64,000 bases of DNA from Vombatus ursinus (GCF_900497805.2 NW_020954590.1:95678599-95742598); one strand, 5' to 3'. Positions 33,119 to 44,200 are shown, counted from the stretch's first letter. Notes: a model not told the origin generated them from the letters alone. A program made the numbers and translations.

Positions 33119-33250
33119 GGTCATAGGATAATGGATTTACAGCTGGATTAGACCTTTGATGTTGTCCTGTCTAACTAAGGTCATAGATGTAGTAAGTGGA
33201 AAAGCCAGTATCTGAACCTGGGTCCTCTGACTCAAAATCCAGGGTTCTTG
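33119..33250 (-). mobile_element. Mar1-type CORE-SINE, antisense
   Basis: tcataggataatggatttac, ctgaacctgggtcctctgac. Middle partly deleted. Confidence 0.65.
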
Positions 33251-33254
33251 AAAT

Positions 33255-33510
33255 ATTTGTTACTGCTCAGTCATTTTAGTTATGTCTGACTCTTCATAAT
33301 CCCATTTGAGGTTTTCTTGGCAAAGATACTGGAGTGGTTTGCCATTTCTTTCTCCAGTTCATTTTACAGATGAGGAACTGAGGCAAACAAAGTTAAGTGA
33401 CTTGCCCAGGATCACATGGCTAGTAAGTATCTGAGCCCAGATTTGAACTCAGGAAGATGAGCCTTCCTGGCTTGAGGCCCAGCACTCTATCCACTGTACC
33501 CCTAGATTCT
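33255..33510 (-). mobile_element. RTE-tailed tRNA SINE, antisense
   Basis: Starts with the reversed RTE tail (gctcagtcattttagttatgtctgac), then gttttcttggcaaagatact, the core and the reversed head ending atccactgtaccccta. Confidence 0.88.
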
Positions 33511-33704
33511 CTTAAAATATACTATGCCATATAGGTAACTGTATCTACATTTCCACATAAGTTCAGAATAGATTTTCTTGAAGAGTTCAGAGTTGGTCTT
33601 CTTTCTCTTTACTGAGCACCTCCCTGTTCTGCAGTATGTTTCCATGTTGGTCCATATGTACAAATAACTAGTTTCAGGTTCATGCTTTGCCAGTAGAGCC
33701 CATG

Positions 33705-33945
33705 AAATGTCATATTCAGGTGAAGTGTAATATCATATTTGGACTCATGGTCTCAGGGTTCTATTTATAATTTATCTATTCCAACCAATTCATTTAACCT
33801 TTATCAGTTCCAGTTTCCTCATTGATAAAATGGAGATAATAATAGTATCTACTTCACAAGGTTGTTGTGAAAATCAGATGAGATGATATGTGTTTCCCTT
33901 TGGAAATCTCAAAGTATCATATAAATGTGAACTACATTCAGGATA
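33705..33945 (+). mobile_element. MIR-type CORE-SINE
   Basis: ccagtttcctcattgataaa, gagataataatagtatctac, aaggttgttgtgaaaatcag, caaagtatcatataaatg. Confidence 0.72.
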
Positions 33946-34640
33946 GAGGGAAGGATGCTCCAGTAAGACTTTAGTAAAAGTTGAAGTTATATGAAGACTA
34001 AAAGATTTAAAATGTAAAGAGGAAAGACTTCAGATGCAAAATAGATATTTCTGTCCCTAAAAGGGGTTGGAGGCTTAAATTGTTCAATTGTTTAGGGAGA
34101 AGCCAAGTGAGATAATGGCTTACTGAGATGATTCAGCAAGAAATATTGAAAAGGAGAGGTACAACCTATTCTATCTCTTGCCTAAAGTCAGCATGGAATA
34201 GCTTTTTGAGGGAAGGGCTCTGGTGTTGGGAAAAATGCTTTGTAAATACTGCCATTTGAGTAAATGCCTTTGCTAAAGAATTGTGTCTACTGGCTGATTA
34301 TTAAGGGGAAACACACTGGTGGGGGCTCATGAAATAGTATTTAGATGGATAACAACCCACAGGGTTACCTATAGTACCCTGAAAGTAGTTATTACTCACT
34401 CCTCTTGGGACCCAACCTGCTGGTGCCAGTGTGAGTTGAACAAATGAGCCCTAAAGACTGTTACGATGATGAGATTGTTATTTTATTGTTATTGTTAGTA
34501 TCTAAAGTATATATTCTTTCTCTCCACAATTCTGGGAAATATACTGGGCCCAAATGGTTCTTGCCAAAGCCCCTTCAAGCAATACCAGGGATGGAGAGGG
34601 TGTTTAAGGGACAGTCAGTGCCCAATTAGTGCCTGAGAGT
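33946..34640. other. Unassigned
   Basis: No repeat or gene I can name. The 61-codon frame at 34,444 has no motif. Confidence 0.4.
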
Positions 34641-35560
34641 CTTGATCTGAGCCAAGTGTCTTGGCCCAGAATCTAAACCACAGAAACCAAAAATGTCATA
34701 GGGGAAAAACAACATTGTTGCCCTTGTGTGTATGTTCAACAGCCACAGACAGTTTGTATTCTTGGATTTGTTAGTGATGTTCAGTTGCTCTGTTCTGGGG
34801 CATAGTGACCAATAGGAAACCAGACCTCTGTTCTCAGCCCTTTGCAGGGTTTATAATTACAAGAGATCCGGAGAGAGCTCCCAAGCAGGCTGGGGCTAGC
34901 CAGAGACCAGCTGTTCTCACACACAGGACAGTTTGAATGCAGACCTGGAGGACAGCGATGCCTGCAGACAGTAAAACATGTTCTCATATTAGCATCTCAC
35001 TTATGAGTGCTTCCCCCACCACTGTTAACACAATCACTGGAGTCAAAGTGCTTTCGCTGTGTGTGTTTCTCCCAAGAACTTCACCCCCCCATTATTTTTT
35101 AACATGGAGTTTTAAATTTCACGTTCTGTGATCTAACTTCTCATTTCCCACTCACAAACAAATGACATCTGGCCACTCTCAACAATAAACTTGGAAAGAT
35201 GAGACATTTCCTGTTAGTTCTCCATGTAACCCCTGCTTAAACTTTCAAATTCCTTAAAGAATTGCTTGAAAAATAAATGGGTCATTAAAAAGCAAGGAAA
35301 AGGGGGGGAGAAGAAAACCCCACAAAAAGCCCTTTGACATTTAATGCTGATAAGTTTTAGTCAGTGTTTTAGTGCTCTATATTTTAGCAGCCAAAAAAGC
35401 ACAACTTGACTTAATCCATGAATTTAGCTATCTCATTTAAAACCACTATGGGTAAAAGATTCTACTGTGTCTGTTGTATTTAACACACTGTTAATTGTCT
35501 ATTTCCATTAGCTGGTACTAGAAAATATTATCATACAGTAATATCTGCATCCTTGGCCCT
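34641..35560. other. Repeat-free AT-rich block (candidate conserved non-coding DNA)
   Basis: About 900 bp with no recognised repeat. 35,330-35,540 is AT-rich with mixed composition (gacatttaatgctgataagt, caattgtctatttccattag-like runs) of the kind typical of deeply conserved enhancers. Function is a guess. Confidence 0.35.
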
Positions 35561-35820
35561 CAGTCAGCCCTTCTCTCTCCATTTTCTCCTTTTGAGGTTT
35601 CAGCAGGTCTCACAGGTTCAACAATTGTCTCTTCAGGGATAACTTTCAAATCTCATCTCTGAACCCTGCCCTATTTCCTAAGGTTCAGTCCTGTAGCTGC
35701 AAAGCTGGGAGAAGGGACGATTAAAGGGATGGGTTGTGAGTCATATGCTAAAGTTCTCCTCCAATATCTCATGGTGGTGTTGAGGTGTGCCTGAGTTCTC
35801 AAAAGCTATACCAGTAGAAT
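35561..35820. other. Possible L2 scrap
   Basis: ggttcaacaattgtctcttc followed by taactttcaaatctcatctc could be decayed L2 ORF2 just before the YADD region. Weak. Confidence 0.3.
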
Positions 35821-35824
35821 GCAA

Positions 35825-35965
35825 ACTGGCAATCAATAAGCCAATCAATAAGCATCTATTAATCACCTAATATGCTGGACACTATATCAGGTTCTGGGAC
35901 ACAATGACAAGAAATGAAACAGTCCCTCCTCTCAGGAAGCTTACATTGTACTGAGGGAAACAATT
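35825..35965 (-). mobile_element. L2 3' terminus, antisense
   Basis: caatcaataagcatctatta, cctaatatgctggacactat, caggaagcttacattgtac. A continuation may lie at 36,160-36,260. Confidence 0.78.
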
Positions 35966-35967
35966 TG

Positions 35968-36115
35968 CACATATTCCATCCTTGACACTATCTGTGTGAT
36001 CTTGGGTAAATCTCCTTGGACCTCAGTTTCCTCATCTGTAAAATGAGATGCTTACCCTAGATGACATGTGACGTCCTTTCTAATTCTATATCTGTGATCT
36101 TATGGTCCTCTGAAT
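35968..36115 (+). mobile_element. Mar1-type CORE-SINE, 3' part
   Basis: tctgtgtgatcttgggtaaa, cctcagtttcctcatctgta, gacgtcctttctaattctat. Confidence 0.78.
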
Positions 36116-36649
36116 ACACAAAATATATGCAAGATGAAGAAAATTTGGGTGAGGGATGCATAAACCTCTGAAGGGACAGGAAGGGCCCAATGGAAGAGGA
36201 GGTACTTGAGTTAAGCTGCAAAGGAAGCTAGAGGTTCTCAGAGGCAAAGGTCCTACTGAGCTCCAAAGGCCGTCATTTAAAGACCAGCCCAGCTAAGTCC
36301 AGAGAAGCTCATCCATAAAGGAGGGAAGATACAGAAAGTTTTATCCATAGCAACTTTTGAAGACACCTACTGAACCTGTAAAGAGGTTGGAATCTGTAAA
36401 GGGCAGCGTTCTCATACCAATGAAATTAGACATCCTTAACTTATGGAGAAATTGAGTACTTGGAAGGAAGAATGGTGATCACTACACTGAAAATAAGTTC
36501 TACTAACATCATCCCTACTTTTTTCTTTCTTTCTTTATCCTTTTCTTTGTTTCGGATAGGATTATTAGTACATTAGGACAGTGGTTCCCAACATATTGAA
36601 AGTGTGAGGGTTTTTTTAAAACATCAAAATGCTTTGTATCTAGCTTCCT

Positions 36650-36880
36650 GACATTTGCATAGGGCTTTAAGACTTACAAAGCACTTCACATATATTAGCT
36701 TATTTATTTTTCAAAACAGCCCTGTGAGGTACGTTTGCCTGTTACTCCCATTTCACAGATGAGGAAATAAGCTCAGGGAGGTAAAACATCTTTTCCATGA
36801 TCTTACAGTAAATAAGTGGAAAAGTATCAGAAAGGGGATTTGAATCCAGGACTCTTTCCATTATGCCATGCTGTGTCCCT
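36650..36880 (-). mobile_element. MIR/Ther CORE-SINE, antisense
   Basis: gacttacaaagcacttcaca, aaaacagccctgtgaggtac, catttcacagatgaggaaat, gatttgaatccaggactctt. Nearly full length. Confidence 0.82.
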
Positions 36881-36919
36881 AATATCTATATTATAATACA
36901 CATGCATATGCATATGTGC

Positions 36920-37170
36920 ATGCATTCATAATGGAGGTAGCATGGTATAGTGGAAATATCAATATACCCTCAACATATTAATGCCAGGAGGACCTGGGTT
37001 CAAGTTCTGCCTCTGATATATACTGACTCTGTGATCGTGGGCAAGTCAATTAACTTAATGTTCTAAGCAACTCTCGAAGTTATGGAGAAGGTACTGACCT
37101 GAATTAGCAGAAAGAGTTTTCTCATCTGGGAATTTCTTATACTAATGAAATTACAGGTCTAGCCCATGTC
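36920..37170 (+). mobile_element. SINE with an uncommon tail
   Basis: Head ggtagcatggtatagtggaa and gaggacctgggttcaagttc, then tctaagcaactctcgaagtt, gagaaggtactgacctgaat and ctaatgaaattacagg. The tail is unlike Mar1, MIR, poly-A or RTE tails. It is shared with 30.8 kb, and a piece recurs at 36,390-36,440. Confidence 0.65.
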
Positions 37171-37204
37171 TTATCTCTCTCTCTCTCTCTGTATCTATCA
37201 CATA

Positions 37205-37392
37205 TCTATATATGTCATCCATATAATATTTATATTTGACTCTGGTGTCAGAGGTCATGAATTCAAATCCCACCTAGATACTACCTGTGTGATGTTAGGG
37301 ATGTCTGGGCCTCAGTTTCCTCACCTATAAAATGAAGGAATTAAACCAGATGGGCTCTGAGGTCCCTTCTAACTCAAGATCCTATGATTTCA
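37205..37392 (+). mobile_element. Mar1-type CORE-SINE
   Basis: tctggtgtcagaggtcatga, cctcagtttcctcacctata, gctctgaggtcccttctaac, aagatcctatgatttcag. Confidence 0.85.
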
Positions 37393-37439
37393 GTAAGACA
37401 TTTGCAAAGTAAGTCTCTTATGACATATTTGTGGACAAG

Positions 37440-38530
37440 ACGGCAAAATGTGGGCTGGATAATATACTTAGGCGAATTTAGAACTGGTAAATGACTGAAC
37501 ACAATTGATGTCAATCTGGAAGGAGGCTTTTAGGAGAGTTCGGTTCTTGACCTAGTTTTATTCAACGTTTTTATTAACGACTTGGATGGAGGCAATAGAG
37601 GGCATGCCGCATGTTTGCTGCTCGTGTGAAGCTTGAAGAAATAACCAATACTGAATACTGCATTGACTGAATTGGATTCTAAGAGGATCTTGATAAGCTG
37701 GAAGAGAGGACTGAAGCCACAAGATTACATTTATTAAGGGTAAGAGTAAAATCCTGGCTTGGCTTAAGAAAATTGGGCTACATAAGGTCAGAATATGTAA
37801 GTACACAAGATGAGGAGCAGATGGAGATACGGACAGAAAAACATTCCATCTGAAAAGGACCTACAGGTTTAGTGGGTCAAAAGCTCAGAATGAAATAGGA
37901 GTTTGATTTGGCAGTCAAAACTAATAAGACTATGTTGGGCACATTAGAAGATATGCCGGTCTTGGAGTCAGGAAGACTTGAGTTCAAATCCAGTCTCAGA
38001 TATTTATTAGCTCTGTGACCCTGGCCAAGTCACTTAATTTCCACCTCAGTTTCCTTATCTGTAAAATAATAGCACCTCAGTCCCTATCTCAGTGCTGTAA
38101 GAATAAAATGTGATTACATATGAAAAGTGCTTTACAAACCTTAAAGCACCATATCACTGCCAGCTATCATTATGTATGATGTACAGAACAAGGAGAAGTA
38201 GCACAACTGCACTCCTCCCTACCAGACCACATTTGAAGTGCTATAAGTGGACATCACACTTGAGAGGGGAATTGACAAGCTAGATGGAGCCCTGAGGAGA
38301 TAAGAGGACTTGAAACCATGATGCAGGACACATGGAAAGCTATGAAAATCTGTCCTCACATATTGGAAGGACCAATGTGTAGAAGAGGCCCCTGGCTTGC
38401 TCTGCTCCATCTCAAAGGGCAGGATAAAGACAAAATAAGGAGGTTACATGAGGCAGATTTCACCTCAATATAAGGAAAAACTTCCTACTGCTGAAATTAG
38501 AGATCCTTAACTATGGCTACAATTCACACA
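37440..38530 (+). mobile_element. L3/CR1 3' part, interrupted by a SINE
   Basis: A frame at about 37,548-37,590 reads LVLFNVFINDLDGG, the (G)PLLFNIYINDL box of CR1/L3 reverse transcriptase. Downstream is the 3' region, with ggaaggaccaatgtgtagaa-like text, acctcaatataaggaaaaac and cttcctactgctgaaatt. Truncated 5'. Confidence 0.78.
37945..38175 (+). mobile_element. MIR/Ther CORE-SINE inside L3/CR1
   Basis: gtcttggagtcaggaagact, ccctggccaagtcacttaat, cagtttccttatctgtaaaa, tttacaaaccttaaagcacc, cagctatcattatg. Confidence 0.83.
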
Positions 38531-38541
38531 CCATTTAGCTT

Positions 38542-38727
38542 TTGATATTCTCCATTTTGTGGTGTTCTTTGGCTATCCTAAATCCTTTAGCTCCTCCAAA
38601 GGGTTACAAGGTTCTTGGTGCAGGGACTGTCTCATGTATCCTTATAGTGCACACAGCACAGTGCTGGGCACACAGAAACCAACAAGCAATTTGTCAAACA
38701 CTTTTTAATCACCTACTATTTATAAAG
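38542..38727 (+). mobile_element. L2 3' terminus remnant
   Basis: ttcttggtgcagggactgtc, agtgcacacagcacagtgct and gggcacacagaaacc resemble the L2 end, decayed. Confidence 0.5.
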
Positions 38728-39407
38728 AGGAGCATTTCTCAAACTTTTTGGTCTTAGGAACCCCTTTTTACCCACACTCTCTCTCCTTAGAGGCGACTGG
38801 AGTTAAGTGACTTGCCCAGGGCCACATAGCTAGTAAGTGTCTGAGGCCGGATTTGAACTAAGATCCTCCTGACTCCAGGGTTGTGATCCATCCACTGCTC
38901 CACCTAGCTGCCCCTCCCCCTTTTACTCTTAAAATCACTGAGGGCGGCTCAAAGAGCTTTTGTTTATGTGGGCTGTAGCTATTGATATTTACTATATTAG
39001 AAATTAAAGCTGGTAAAACTTTAAAACAATCATTTATTAATTCATTTAAAATAAAATAACTGACCATTACAAGTCAATACAAAGAACATAATTTTGTGAA
39101 AAAGAACTATTTTCCAAAACAAAAACATTTAGTGAGCAGAGTTGCATTGTTTTATATATCTTTTGCAAATCTCTTTAAGGTTTAGCTTAGTTGGAGACAG
39201 CTGGATTCTTATATCTGTTTCTGTATTCAATCTGTTGTGTTATGGTGTTTTGACTGACGTGTATAAAGAAAATCGGGCTTTATACAGCTGTGTATTTGGA
39301 AAAAGGAGGAGTATTTTTATAGGCAAATAACATCTTAGTATTATTATGAAAATAATTTTGACCTTGAAGACCCCTGAAAGAATGTCAGGGAGCCCCAGGG
39401 GACCACA
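38728..39407. mobile_element. Old therian hAT-type DNA transposon, internally deleted
   Basis: Starts catttctcaaactttttggt then aggaaccccttttta. After the SINE it continues with gagcttttgtttatgtgggc, gatatttactatattagaaa, gcattgttttatatatcttt, ggagacagctggattcttat, and ends near ccccaggggaccacac. The order matches an ancient mammalian hAT non-autonomous family as I recall it; exact name uncertain. Open frames in it are unrelated to transposase. Confidence 0.7.
38789..38916 (-). mobile_element. tRNA-headed SINE, short form, antisense, inside hAT element
   Basis: gagttaagtgacttgcccag, acatagctagtaagtgtctg, ctgctccacctagctgcccc. Repeated ccccttttta / ccccttttac on the two sides is a probable target duplication. 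Confidence 0.88.
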
Positions 39408-39490
39408 CTAGATGCTATGGATACAAAGATAAATAAGGCACAGTTCCTTCCCTCGAGGAGCTACCAATCTAATGGAAAAACAAGGGCAAA
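39408..39490 (-). mobile_element. L2 3' terminus scrap, antisense
   Basis: gatgctatggatacaaagat, agttccttccctcgaggagc, taccaatctaatgg. Confidence 0.65.
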
Positions 39491-39699
39491 AATTAGTATT
39501 TCTCACTGAACTTTGCCTGAGCCTCTCTTTTGCATTTACCTCATTAATGATTCAGTGAAAACTTGGGATAATAGCCCCAGAAATCTGTGCTTAGCCCTGT
39601 GTTGTTTGACATTTTTCATCAATGCCTTGGGTAAAGGTAGACTTATCAAATTTGAAGTTGGGACAAAGCCAGGAGGTTCAGCTAACCCAGATATACAGA

Positions 39700-39955
39700 T
39701 AATAATGATAGCGAACACTAGCATTGTAAAGTTTATAAAATGCTTTACAAATATTATCTCATTTAATCCTCAGAATAACCTGAGAGATGGGTGTTATTAT
39801 TATCCCCATTTTATAAATGGGTAAACCGAGGCAGACAGTGGTTATGTGACTTGCCTAGGGTTATATAGTCAAGAGGTATCTGAGGCAGGATTTGAATTCA
39901 GGTCTTCCTGACTCCAAGGCCCATGGCTCTATCCACTGTGCAATTAGCTCTACAT
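39700..39955 (-). mobile_element. MIR/Ther CORE-SINE, antisense
   Basis: gtaaagtttataaaatgctt, tcatttaatcctcagaataa, ccccattttataaatgggta, gcaggatttgaattcaggtc, ctctatccactgtgcaatta. Nearly complete. Confidence 0.88.
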
Positions 39956-39959
39956 AGAT

Positions 39960-40215
39960 GGAGACATCCAGCAAGCATTTGGTGATGAGGGACTGGTGTT
40001 CAGGAGATATTAGAGCTTGGATATATAGATTTGGGAGTCATCTGCATATAGACAGTAAAACCCATGGGAACTGACAAGATCATTAGGTAGAAAGGCCTGG
40101 AGAAAAGAGAGGATTCAGTGCAGGGTCTTGAAAGATGCCTATACTTAGTAGCAAGAGAAGGATGACCTAGCAAAAGAGACCTAAAAGAGATGGTGGGAGG
40201 GGACAATATGTGTCA
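39960..40215 (-). mobile_element. L2 RT fragment with YADD box, antisense
   Basis: The minus strand encodes CLYADDSQIYIS (about 40,015-40,065), the conserved catalytic box of L2 reverse transcriptase, followed by the reversed PPNLSP-like region. About 250 bp only. Confidence 0.8.
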
Positions 40216-40802
40216 TTTGTGTGACATGGCAGCTAATGTAGACATAGACTGCATTCAGAAAGGATTCTCGTCTAGAACTAGGGAGGTGACGGTCTCACCA
40301 CCAAACCTTGGCAGATGATTTCTAGAGTATTGTGTCCTGTGCTGGGCACCACATTTTAGGAAATACATTGATAAGTGGGGGAGTGTCCAGAGGAAAGATG
40401 TTAGGATGCTGATGGACCTCAAGAAATGCCATATGAGAAGCTGAACTGGGGATGTTTAGCCTGGATAAGTGAAGGCTTTGGGGGGGGGGAGGCAGATGAT
40501 AATTGTCTTCATGTAATCAGAGGGCATTTGGAAGAAGGATTTAGACATTCAGTCTGGCTTCTGAGGGAGGAAGTAGGAGCAGTAAGTGGAAGCTGCAGAG
40601 GCAAATTTTGGCTGAATAATGTAAGGGGAAAAAAAACTTCTTAAATAAACAGAGCTATCCAAAAGAGGATTAGGCAGCCTCATGGAAGTAGTGAGTTCCT
40701 CATTAGCGGAGGTGTTTTAAACAGAATTTTGATGAACACTTGTCAGGGACAGTGTAAAGAAGATTCCTATTTAGGTATAGGTTGAATTGAGGTTCCTTCT
40801 AA

Positions 40803-41065
40803 CTAGGAGGCTGCTAGGTGGCGCTGTGGATGGAGCACAAGACCTGGAATTGAGAAGATCTGAGTTCTAATACTGCTTCAGACATTCCCTAGTTGTGTGA
40901 CCTGGACAAGTCACTTAACCACCATCTACCTCAATATCCCCATCTGTAAAACGGTGATAATAATAGCACCTACCTCCCAGGGCTGTTTTGAAGATCAAAT
41001 GAAATAATATATGTAAATCAATTTGTAAGAGTTATATAAATGTTAGCTATATTTAAAAATTTGGT
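40803..41065 (+). mobile_element. tRNA-headed CORE-SINE with MIR-type tail
   Basis: Head ggctgctaggtggcgctgtg, middle ccccatctgtaaaacggtga, tail cagggctgttttgaagatca...gttatataaatgttagctat. The head is that of the short SINE, the tail that of Ther/MIR. Confidence 0.82.
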
Positions 41066-41084
41066 AATTTGACCCATTGACAGC

Positions 41085-41180
41085 AGAGTCTGTGTCACGT
41101 CCATCTACCTTTCGATCTCAGATCCCTAATATATAATTCTTAGCATATAATAGGTGCTTAATAAATGTTTGTTAAATTAA
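41085..41180 (+). mobile_element. L2 3' terminus
   Basis: cagagtctgtgtcacgtcca, attcttagcatataataggt, gcttaataaatgtttgtt. Confidence 0.8.
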
Positions 41181-41224
41181 AAAATACATATCAGAATGTG
41201 TTATAAGTAGATAGAAAAGACGAA

Positions 41225-41590
41225 CAAAATGTTACTGATAGGTCTGAGGAGGAAAATCTCTCTTCTAAGGGGAAGAGGCAGCCGAACTGAGTCTTTTAAG
41301 ATAGGAAAGATTTCAACAGGGAGAGCTGATAGTACAGTCATTTCCAGGAGTTAGGACTGGTGTCAGCAAAGGTGAATGCTGAAAGGGCAGCATGAGTTCA
41401 GGGAACAGTGAGTAATCAAGTCCGGCTGGAGGACAAAGTAAGTGAAAGGAAACAGTATGAGATAAGAGTGAAAATATAGGCTAGAGCCGGAATGCAAATG
41501 GCCTTAAATGCTAAATTGTCATTAGCCTGACAAATCAATCAATTAACGAGTCCCCGCTCTGTGTTCAGCATCATGTTGGTATATTTCTGG
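41225..41590 (-). mobile_element. L2-type, antisense
   Basis: gcatgagttcagggaacagt, gctagagccggaatgcaaat, ggccttaaatgctaaattgt are reversed ORF2-end text. A separate reversed terminus (caatcaatcaattaacgagt) follows at 41,534. Confidence 0.65.
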
Positions 41591-41594
41591 GCAT

Positions 41595-41785
41595 GGGGTC
41601 ATAGGATCATAGCTATAGGGTTGGAAGGGACCCCAGAGGTCATCGAGTCCAACCCCCTCCTTTTATAGATAAGGAAACTGAGGCCTAGAGAGGTCAATTG
41701 ACTTTTCCAAGATTAAAAAGGAAGTAAGCGTCGGAAGCAGGATTTGAACTCCGGTCCTCTTACTCCAGAGCCAGTGCTCTCGGAA
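41595..41785 (-). mobile_element. Mar1-type CORE-SINE, antisense
   Basis: gggtcataggatcatagcta, aggaaactgaggcctagaga, ggatttgaactccggtcctc. Well preserved. Confidence 0.88.
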
Positions 41786-41849
41786 GGGAGAGGGATACAA
41801 TGGTGAGCTATGCACTCTTAAGTGATGCTAGAAGTATAACAGAAACCCC

Positions 41850-42062
41850 AGGATGTCTTATGGTTCAAAGAACCCTAGCCAAGAAGCCAGGAGAGCCGAA
41901 CTCTTATCTTAACTCTCCCTCCCTAATATGCTGTGTGACCTTAGGCAAGTTGCTTCCCTTTCCTGGGCCTCAATTTTTTCATTTATGAAATGAGAAGGTT
42001 GTACTACATGATTTTTAAGGTCTCTTGCAGTACTAGCATTTGGTGATTTTGGGCAAGAGATA
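41850..42062 (+). mobile_element. Mar1-type CORE-SINE
   Basis: gctgtgtgaccttaggcaag, cctcaattttttcatttatg, ttaaggtctcttgcagtac. The head is decayed. Confidence 0.75.
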
Positions 42063-42119
42063 AAGGGAAATAGATTTTGGGCATATCGATACTCCTCATC
42101 TATCACGGCCGCATTAGTA

Positions 42120-44200
42120 TAGGTGCACCTTGTACTCTCTCCAGATTGGCTGGCTGCTTGTTGTCCTTCCTGCTTGAAGAGGGCCCAAATGATGTCACTA
42201 TGTAGAGGTCAAGGTACAGTGTGTTGACTGTGACTGATCAGACCAATGTGAGCTGCTCAAAAGGTTCTACCACAAGTTGGGCACAAATAGTCCATATGAA
42301 CATTTGAAGTGAACATGTCTCTAAATTTGCACATCTCACATTTATTTTGAGCTACTACAGTTCCGTTTTGTTTATAGAACTCAGTGCCTTCTCTGATGTG
42401 GGCACACCATGCTGGGCAGCTCTTTGCCAGTGTCTCACATGTCTCACAATCGATTCCAAAGTTCTTCAGAGAGACCTTGAAGGTGTCCTTGTATCACTTC
42501 TTCTGACCTCCATATGAGCCCTTACCTTGTGTGAGTTCTCTGTAAAATGGTCTTTTAGGCAAATGTACGTTTGACATTCAAACAATGTGGCCAGTCCATC
42601 AGAGTTGCATTCTCTGCGGTAGAATTTGAATGCTTGGCAGTTCAGCTTGAGAAAGGACCTCAGTATCTGGTACCTTTCCCAGGTGATCTATAGAATATTC
42701 CTAAGACAATTCAAATGGAAGAGATTCAGTTTCCTGGAACGGCGTTGGCATACTGTCCAGGTTTCACAGACATGCAACAATGAGGTCAGCACAACAGCTC
42801 TGTAGACCTTCAGTCTATTGAGAAGGCTATAGAAGTGTTCAGCATGTCTCTCCAGGATCATGTCCTTATCACTAATCAATGTGGCTCTATCAGCGCTGAG
42901 GAGTTGAGATGCACCGTAGGTCTTTGACCCATAAATAGTCTTCAGAGAATCATAAAAGCACTTTGGATTGTTACTATCAATGTAAAACCGAATTTCATCT
43001 ACTCCTTCTCACTGGGTCAAGAGTCCTACATTTCTCTAAGCTTCACTTGCACTTTACTTTTGATGGAGTTAAACACTGCCTTGTTAGAGAGGAATGAACT
43101 ACCCTGCTAGGACATCCTGTAGAGTTCTTGTTTTTTTGCTGAGCAGCTTCTTAATTTTCCCATCATTTTTGTCAAACCAATCTTGATGTCTACAAGTGTT
43201 CTGGCCCAGATGAGTAAATGCAGTGCTGTACACCAAATCTCTGAAAGTTGCCCACTCCTTTTCTGTTCCACTTTTGTCAGCTGTGCATTGGCTCACCTTT
43301 CCCTTCAAGTTAGCAACAAACTGTTCACACAAGGAGAAGTGCTCCAATCTGTTGGCATTAAGTCTTCTGGTAGTCTTCTTGCCTTGGAGCCTCTGCTTTT
43401 CCTAAATGCAAATGTTCAGCTTGGAGAGGATAAGTCTATGATTAGTACAGCACTCTGTACTACACATCACCTTTATCACTCTCACATCCTGTCTGTCTCT
43501 TCTTCTTACAATGGCATAGTCTATTAAATGCCAGTGTTTGCTGCAAGAGTTCACCATGCAGTTTTACTGTGTCTATATAGATGGAAGACAGTGTTGGTGA
43601 TAAGGAGGACATGAGACTTACTGCTTTGTCACTTGCCTGTGGCCACAGGACTTTGAGGTAAGTAAAAATGGTAAAATGGTATGGGTGATGTCTTTTGACT
43701 CATACATAAATTGGATTTAAGTGAATCAGAGTTGCTCAAAGTCATCAGCCTCACTCTCTCTTCTAGAGTCAGTGGAGTCTAGTGGCAAGACAAAAGTCAA
43801 GACAAGTGGTGATGGCTTGGCATGTGGTAGATGACATCTTCAATATCTAACCAAATTCTAGCCACCTAGGTAGCTTCGGCCACCATCATGGCCATCGGAA
43901 TAAATTGTCCTCATCTACCTATTCTGATGGGGGAAGTCTGCATGCTTAAGGTAGATAGCCCCTTAACTCATCGGTTACCCTCAAACTGGTTTAGACCATC
44001 TTCCAAAATGGTTTACCGAGGTGTGGCCACTGCTCATGCTATAGCTTCTTGGAGCCACAGGTGAGAGTTGGGTGACTAGTTGGACACCAAACATGGAAAG
44101 AAGTCTGAAAAAGGCTCAGCAGCCCTCACACCAGAGGTACTAGCCTTCCCTGAACACCTATATACCCCACTCTCTCGAGAACAGCTACCGTAGAGGAAAA
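42120..44200 (-). mobile_element. Endonuclease-RT LINE (RTE-like), internally deleted, antisense
   Basis: Longest LINE of its kind here. Minus-strand order from 44.2 kb down: 5' region; endonuclease end near 43.5 kb (HWHLIDYAIVRRRDRQDVRV type, then TNHRLILSKLN); the linker HQDWFDKNDGKIKKLLSKK (about 43,130-43,190); LLSADRATLISDKDMILERH and AEHFYSLLNR (about 42,815-42,900). It then runs straight into LKVYRAVVLTSLLHVCETWT (about 42,755-42,812) and KLNLFHLNCLRNIL. The whole RT palm that should lie between LLNR and LKVYRAV is absent. The 3' end (finger and UTR) runs to 42,120. Related to the fragment at 2.9-3.5 kb. Clade not settled. Confidence 0.82.

Larger units (their letters stand above)
39500..40800 (+). 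mobile_element. L3/CR1 3' part, split by MIR and L2
   Basis: Left piece 39,500-39,690: ctgtgttgtttgacattttt and catcaatgccttgggtaaagg (decayed GPLLFNIF.ND box). Right piece from about 40,229: ctgtgctgggcaccacattt, gagtgtccagaggaaagatg, ggggatgtttagcctggata, gtgttttaaacagaattttg and the end gaggttccttctaac. One copy cut by two later insertions. Confidence 0.8.

Noticed and set aside
43183-43527. 114-codon + strand frame
   Set aside because: It is the opposite strand of the LINE at 42.1-44.2 kb, whose minus-strand reading has real LINE motifs.
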